Positions 60,147 to 64,000 of a stretch of DNA of 64,000 bases are shown here, in pieces. A program made the translations under genes and the position numbers. Position 1 is the first letter of the stretch; each line of letters starts with the position of its first letter. A model generated the notes under the pieces. That model was not told the DNA's origin. It saw only the letters and a program-made list of their open reading frames with translations, and did not search any database. This DNA comes from Staphylococcus taiwanensis (GTDB lineage: Bacteria > Bacillota > Bacilli > Staphylococcales > Staphylococcaceae): assembly GCA_020544305.1 (NCBI GenBank), contig CP058667.1:1364001-1428000 (forward strand), given 5' to 3'.

Positions 60147-60180
60147 CGTCCAGTCGGTTCTTTTGGCTGGACGCTTTTTA
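60147..60180 (+). terminator. Terminator of asnS
   Basis: CGTCCAGTC pairs with GGCTGGACG (G-U pairs included), followed by CTTTTTA. Confidence 0.85.
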
Positions 60181-60206
60181 AAACTTTAATTAAGGAGGTA
60201 TACCAC

Positions 60207-60893
60207 TTGGATAAATTTCAACTTAAAACACGCCCGGTCGTTATAAGACGTGAACTGTTTGATCATTATAATGATTTAGGACTGTCCGAGAAAGATTTAG
60301 TCATTTTAATTAAATTGATATACGCCTCTGAAACATCGAATAAACAACCATCCATAGACTACTTAAGTAAAGGTTCAGAGATGGAACCTCGAGAGATTAC
60401 TTCCATTATTCAAAATTTAATCCAGAGAGATTTATTAGAACTTCAAGTTAAAAAGGATGAAGAAGGTAAATTTACTGAATATATGAATTTAGATAGTTTT
60501 TATGACAAACTGAGTATGATGCTAACTCAAGAGCAATCTGAAAATAAAAAAACGCAATCACAACTCAACTTTAAAGATTTATTCCAATATATTGAACAAC
60601 TATTTGCTCGACCTTTATCACCATATGAAATAGAAACATTAAACCAATGGATTGATGTTGATCAACATGATTTCTCACTCATAAGAGCTGCCTTAGACGA
60701 GGCGTATAGTCATGATAAATTAAGTTTTAAATACGTTGATCGTATATTATTAAATTGGAAAAAGAATAATGTGACTACAACTGAAGAATCTAAAAAAATT
60801 AGAGAAAAATTTAATAAACCAACAATGACGCATACTGTTAAACACGTCCCTAAATTTGATTGGTTAAATGGAGAGACTTTAGATGATAAGTAA
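60207..60893 (+). CDS. dnaD: DNA replication protein DnaD
   Basis: A 228-residue primosome protein. The N-terminal winged-helix oligomerisation domain (about 1-95) and the C-terminal DnaB_2-type domain (about 125-200, with YIEQLFARPLSPYEIETLNQW) are visible. DnaD works with DnaB and DnaI to load the replicative helicase during initiation and restart. It starts with a TTG behind AAGGAGGTATA. It overlaps nth by 11 bp. Confidence 0.94.
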   Translation: MDKFQLKTRPVVIRRELFDHYNDLGLSEKDLVILIKLIYASETSNKQPSIDYLSKGSEMEPREITSIIQNLIQRDLLELQVKKDEEGKFTEYMNLDSFYDKLSMMLTQEQSENKKTQSQLNFKDLFQYIEQLFARPLSPYEIETLNQWIDVDQHDFSLIRAALDEAYSHDKLSFKYVDRILLNWKKNNVTTTEESKKIREKFNKPTMTHTVKHVPKFDWLNGETLDDK

Positions 60894-61542
60894 GAAAAAA
60901 GCACTTGAAATGATAGACGTTATTGCAAATATGTTTCCAGATGCCGAATGCGAGTTAAAACACGATAATGCTTTTGAACTTACTATTGCTGTATTGTTAT
61001 CTGCTCAATGTACAGATAATTTAGTAAATAAAGTTACACGTTCACTTTTCAAAAAATATAAAACACCCCAAGACTATTTAAATGTTGATATCGAAGAATT
61101 ACAAGAGGATATTCGTTCCATTGGCTTGTATCGTAATAAAGCTAAAAATATACAAAAGTTATGTTGCTCATTATTAGATAAATTTGACGGACAAATACCA
61201 AGCACTCATAAAGAATTAGAAAGTTTAGCTGGCGTAGGGCGCAAAACAGCTAATGTAGTAATGAGTGTCGCCTTTGATGAGCCATCTTTAGCTGTAGATA
61301 CTCATGTTGAACGTGTTTCAAAAAGATTGGGTATTAATAGATGGAAAGATAATGTTACTCAAGTGGAAGATAGATTGTGTGATATTATTCCTAAAAAAAG
61401 ATGGAGTAAAAGTCATCACCAACTTATCTTTTTCGGTCGCTATCATTGTATAGCCAGAAAACCAAAATGTGATATATGTCCGTTGCTTGATGATTGTAGA
61501 GAAGGGCAAAAGCGTATGAAATCTCAATTAAAGGAAGCTTGA
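60883..61542 (+). CDS. nth: Endonuclease III
   Basis: A 219-residue base-excision-repair glycosylase/AP lyase for oxidised pyrimidines. The catalytic Lys121 in the helix-hairpin-helix LAGVGRKTANVV and Asp139 in LAVDTHVERVSKRLG are present. The 4Fe-4S cluster ligands are Cys189, Cys196, Cys199 and Cys205, with C-X6-C-X2-C-X5-C spacing. Its start overlaps the dnaD stop region, implying coupled translation, as in bacilli dnaD-nth. Confidence 0.96.
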   Translation: MISKKKALEMIDVIANMFPDAECELKHDNAFELTIAVLLSAQCTDNLVNKVTRSLFKKYKTPQDYLNVDIEELQEDIRSIGLYRNKAKNIQKLCCSLLDKFDGQIPSTHKELESLAGVGRKTANVVMSVAFDEPSLAVDTHVERVSKRLGINRWKDNVTQVEDRLCDIIPKKRWSKSHHQLIFFGRYHCIARKPKCDICPLLDDCREGQKRMKSQLKEA

Positions 61543-61546
61543 TAAC

Positions 61547-61879
61547 ATGATAACTAAACAAGATTTCTTGGTTATTGAAGAACAACTTGATAACTTTTCT
61601 AAAAATAGAGCATTAAAATCTCCTGAAGCTAAACCGCTCATTGACCAATACTTTGATCTTATCATTCAATTTTTTAAGCAAATAAATGATATTGATATAA
61701 TAAATTTTAATAATCTTGAAAATTATCCAGTGGTTCCAATGAATTTTGAAGAACGATATAATTATATGATTGCAAGAAAATATCATTTTATGGGTTATAG
61801 TCAGATGAAAACTTTAAAAACAGAATTAATTAAAATGAATGCATCTTATCAAATTAGAAAAAATCGTCGCAATAAATAA
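61547..61879 (+). CDS. Small protein of the YpoC type
   Basis: A 110-residue cytosolic protein starting 4 bp after nth, behind AAAGGAAG. The central region, with PVVPMNFEERYNYMIARKYHFMGYSQM, is conserved among the staphylococcal and Bacillus YpoC proteins as I remember them; the C-terminus is very basic (IRKNRRNK). No function is established. The position after dnaD-nth matches ypoC in B. subtilis, and the next convergent gene is pbp2. Confidence 0.7.
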   Translation: MITKQDFLVIEEQLDNFSKNRALKSPEAKPLIDQYFDLIIQFFKQINDIDIINFNNLENYPVVPMNFEERYNYMIARKYHFMGYSQMKTLKTELIKMNASYQIRKNRRNK

Positions 61880-61881
61880 TT

Positions 61882-61951
61882 AAAAGCTTTTTACATTCAA
61901 CTATTTATAGGAATATATCTTGTCCAAAATATGAGTGTAAAAAGCTTTTTC
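61882..61951 (+). terminator. Probable terminator of dnaD-nth-ypoC-like
   Basis: AAAAGCTTTTTACATTCA pairs with TGAGTGTAAAAAGCTTTT (one or two G-U) around a loop of about 33 nt, followed by TTCT. Confidence 0.65.
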
Positions 61952-61955
61952 TCAA

Positions 61956-61990
61956 TAAAAAGGGAGCTTAGGCATGTGCCTAAGCTCCTT
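61956..61990 (-). terminator. Terminator of pbp2
   Basis: On the minus strand AAGGAGCTTAGGCA and TGCCTAAGCTCCCT form a stem of about 13 bp with a tiny loop, followed by five T. Confidence 0.92.
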
Positions 61991-61996
61991 ATTAAC

Positions 61997-64000
61997 TTAT
62001 GATGCTTTATCAAAGTTAAAGATACTATTTAAATGGAATAGACTTGATAATTTACTACCCACTGAGTTAGCGCCTTGTGTCGCTGTTGAACCAGTAGTAT
62101 TACCATTTGAAGTAGTTGAGTTATTAGTAGTTGTACTATTACTAGAATTACTACTATTGCTTGAGCTATCAGAGCTATTTGATGAGCTTGAATTACTTGA
62201 GCTACTTGAACTACTATCACTTGAACCACTGCTACCATATACTTTTCGGTTAGTAGTATTATTATCAGGATGTCCACTAACTGATAAATCATCAGCACTA
62301 GAACCGTTAACAGAGTCTGGTTTTTTGAAGTCACCATCATTACTTGAAGAAATATCTGACATAACATCTTCATATAAATATTGAGGATATTCTTGTTCAG
62401 AGTGACCTAAGAATGAGTTAGTTCCACCTTCTTTAATTTCACTGAAGCCCATCCATATAGACATTGTATATTTAGGAGTGAAACCATTAATCCATACGTC
62501 TTTCGCAGCATTATCAGGTAGGTTATATTGTTGGTTAACTTCAGTACCATAAGTACTTGTACCAGTTTTAGCACCCATTGTAACGCCTGATACGCCATGT
62601 CCATAAGCTGAACCGTATGCTTTGAATGTACCAGTTAACATTTCAGCTAACATGTAAGCAGTATAATCTTTCATTGCTTTATGACTTGTGTGATCAAATT
62701 CAATTGTATCGTCATCAGCTGTGACTACTTTTTGAATTGAGTGTGCATTGTTATAAGTACCACCATTAGCAATTGTAGCAAACGCTGAAGCTAATTGAGT
62801 AGGTGAGAACTCAGATGCACCGCCACCAAGTACATCAGAAGGACCTAAATCACTTTGGTAATCCAATCCAACTTTAGAGGCAAAGTTTTTAACTGCATTT
62901 TTACCTGCATCTGAATTAACTTGTTGCCAAGTTTTTAATGCCGGAATGTTAAAACTTTGTCTTAATGCATCATATGCAGATACTGTACCATGACCACTAC
63001 CGTCATAGTTTTGGAAAGTACCGCCATCGATTGAATAACTTGATTCATCTTGAAGTGCATGGTTCGTTGCCCATTGCATATTTTCAATAGCTGGACCATA
63101 CGCTAAGAATGGTTTTAATGATGAACCAGTTAAGTGCGCATCTGTTGCTGCATTGTTATCAACAACATCTTTATAGTTACGGCCACCAGAAATTGCAACT
63201 AGGCCACCTGTTTTACTATCAAGAATAGTTGAACCAACTCGTTGGTCATCATTTTTGTAGTAATTACCATTATCAATGCGATCTTGTAAAGTCTTCTGAA
63301 CATTTTTGTCCATGTTAGTGTAAATTTTGATTCCGCTTTGTAAAACATCGCTCATGTTTTTATTCTTGAAGTGTTTGTTGTTCATTAATTCAGACTTAAC
63401 GAAGTTTACATAAGAATCATACTCTGAATCAGAATTATCTGTACCAATTTGACGTTCTTTAGTTGAACGTTTAACTAGGTTAGCTTCTAGATTAATTTTC
63501 TTAGCTGCTTTGTATTCTTTATCAGAAATTCTATGGTGATAGTGCATTAAATATAATACCGTATCTTTACGACTTTCAGCTTGTTTAGGATTATCGTAGA
63601 TATTATAAAGGTTAGGAACCTGAGGTAAACCTGCTAAGTATGCTTCTTCAGCTAAATTTAAATCTTTTAAATCTTTGTTGAAGTAGTATTTAGCAGCAGC
63701 TTTAACACCGTAAACACCATCAGAATAATAAATTTTATTCAAATACATTTGGAAGATTTCATCTTTACTGTATTCTTGTTCTAGACGGTATGAAAGGTAA
63801 GCTTCTTGAGCTTTACGGCCAATTGATTTTTGTTCAGTTAAGAATGCACGTTTAACTACTTGTTGAGTTAAAGTAGAAGCACCTTGTGCACCAAATCCGC
63901 CAGTCAAGTTTTTACCAACTGCTCCAAATAGACGTTTATAGTCTATTGCACCATGTTCATAGAATCGGTTATCTTCAGTTGCTAAAACGGCATATTTCAT
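61997..64000 (-). CDS. pbp2: Penicillin-binding protein 2, bifunctional (5' end outside window)
   Basis: The last 667 residues of a class A penicillin-binding protein; about 100 N-terminal residues with the membrane anchor lie beyond the window. The glycosyltransferase domain has its catalytic Glu in ATEDNRFYEHGA (Glu9 of the fragment), QGASTLTQQVVK and RKAQEAYLSYRLEQ. The transpeptidase domain has the SxxK serine at fragment residue 293 (TGSSLKPF), SFN in LRQSFNIPAL and KTG in GAKTGTSTYG. The 78-residue tail after the KTG lobe is Ser-, Asn- and Thr-rich, with 25 Ser in its first 33 residues, and is much more Ser-rich than in S. aureus. Confidence 0.94.
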   Translation of the reverse strand: MKYAVLATEDNRFYEHGAIDYKRLFGAVGKNLTGGFGAQGASTLTQQVVKRAFLTEQKSIGRKAQEAYLSYRLEQEYSKDEIFQMYLNKIYYSDGVYGVKAAAKYYFNKDLKDLNLAEEAYLAGLPQVPNLYNIYDNPKQAESRKDTVLYLMHYHHRISDKEYKAAKKINLEANLVKRSTKERQIGTDNSDSEYDSYVNFVKSELMNNKHFKNKNMSDVLQSGIKIYTNMDKNVQKTLQDRIDNGNYYKNDDQRVGSTILDSKTGGLVAISGGRNYKDVVDNNAATDAHLTGSSLKPFLAYGPAIENMQWATNHALQDESSYSIDGGTFQNYDGSGHGTVSAYDALRQSFNIPALKTWQQVNSDAGKNAVKNFASKVGLDYQSDLGPSDVLGGGASEFSPTQLASAFATIANGGTYNNAHSIQKVVTADDDTIEFDHTSHKAMKDYTAYMLAEMLTGTFKAYGSAYGHGVSGVTMGAKTGTSTYGTEVNQQYNLPDNAAKDVWINGFTPKYTMSIWMGFSEIKEGGTNSFLGHSEQEYPQYLYEDVMSDISSSNDGDFKKPDSVNGSSADDLSVSGHPDNNTTNRKVYGSSGSSDSSSSSSSNSSSSNSSDSSSNSSNSSNSTTTNNSTTSNGNTTGSTATQGANSVGSKLSSLFHLNSIFNFDKAS
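62135..62233 (-). repeat. Serine-rich low-complexity tract in the PBP2 C-terminus
   Basis: Thirty-three codons encode 25 Ser with scattered Asn and Asp (for example SSDSSSSSSSNSSSSNSS). The codons vary (AGT, AGC, TCA), so the tract is selected at protein level or old, and is not a pure microsatellite. Confidence 0.85.

Noticed and set aside
61974..62384. A 136-codon plus-strand frame opposite the pbp2 C-terminus, rich in Leu and Glu
   Set aside because: It mirrors the Ser-rich tract (AGT/TCA codons read backwards give Thr, Leu and Glu-type codons) and has no plausible start signals.

Overview
The window is a stretch of core chromosome from a Staphylococcus. The evidence is the very AT-rich sequence, many TTG and GTG starts behind strong GGAGG-type ribosome binding sites, genus-typical genes (srrAB, ebpS, bshA, bdr, hepST, a DinG with its own exonuclease domain), and a gene order from argR-recN to pbp2 that, as I recall it, matches the staphylococcal backbone. 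It is probably not S. aureus: EbpS is far longer (672 residues against about 486), PBP2 ends in a long Ser tract, and SrrB has a single cysteine. A coagulase-negative species is likely, but I cannot name it.

Layout. 1-8400: end of argR, recN, the branched-chain alpha-keto acid dehydrogenase operon (lpdA-bfmBAA-bfmBAB-bfmBB), the bacilliredoxin brxB and an ArAE/FUSC membrane protein. 8400-18800: a 31-codon gene for a Prli42-like membrane miniprotein, an M20 peptidase, gnd, the maltose genes malR-malA, an AraC-type regulator, zwf, rnz and proC. 18800-23900: an unexplained 67-bp tandem repeat, an SDR and a DUF1413 gene, an aldo/keto reductase, an ADP-ribose pyrophosphatase, fur, xerD and a DUF309 gene. 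24000-29500: scpA-scpB-rluB, the oxygen/redox regulators srrA-srrB, and ribU behind an FMN riboswitch. 29500-36800: ferredoxin, ypbB-recQ, ebpS, bdr and ansA. 36800-45100: cmk, rpsA, der, gpsA, hup, hepS-menG-hepT and ndk. 45300-53800: aroC-aroB-aroA followed by four little-studied genes (TPR, YpiB-like, DUF1405, zinc peptidase), mazG-like and bshA. 53800-64000: cca-birA-dinG, asnS, dnaD-nth-ypoC-like, and the reverse-strand pbp2, which runs off the window.

Themes. Several genes belong to thiol redox and respiration: bshA makes bacillithiol, brxB and bdr form a bacillithiol-dependent reducing relay, srrAB senses respiratory state, and menG/hepST make menaquinone. gnd and zwf lie close together and supply NADPH. 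The bkd operon provides branched-chain acyl-CoA primers for membrane lipids.

I found no phage, insertion sequence, CRISPR array, tRNA or rRNA, and no dedicated defence system. The points most worth a second look are small: an apparent ATG-to-ACG start-codon change in malR, the Prli42-like miniprotein in a genus thought to lack a stressosome, the readable switching mechanism of the ribU riboswitch, the EbpS repeat expansion, the single-cysteine SrrB, the tandem repeat upstream of proC, and a 152-nt nested hairpin between bdr and ansA.
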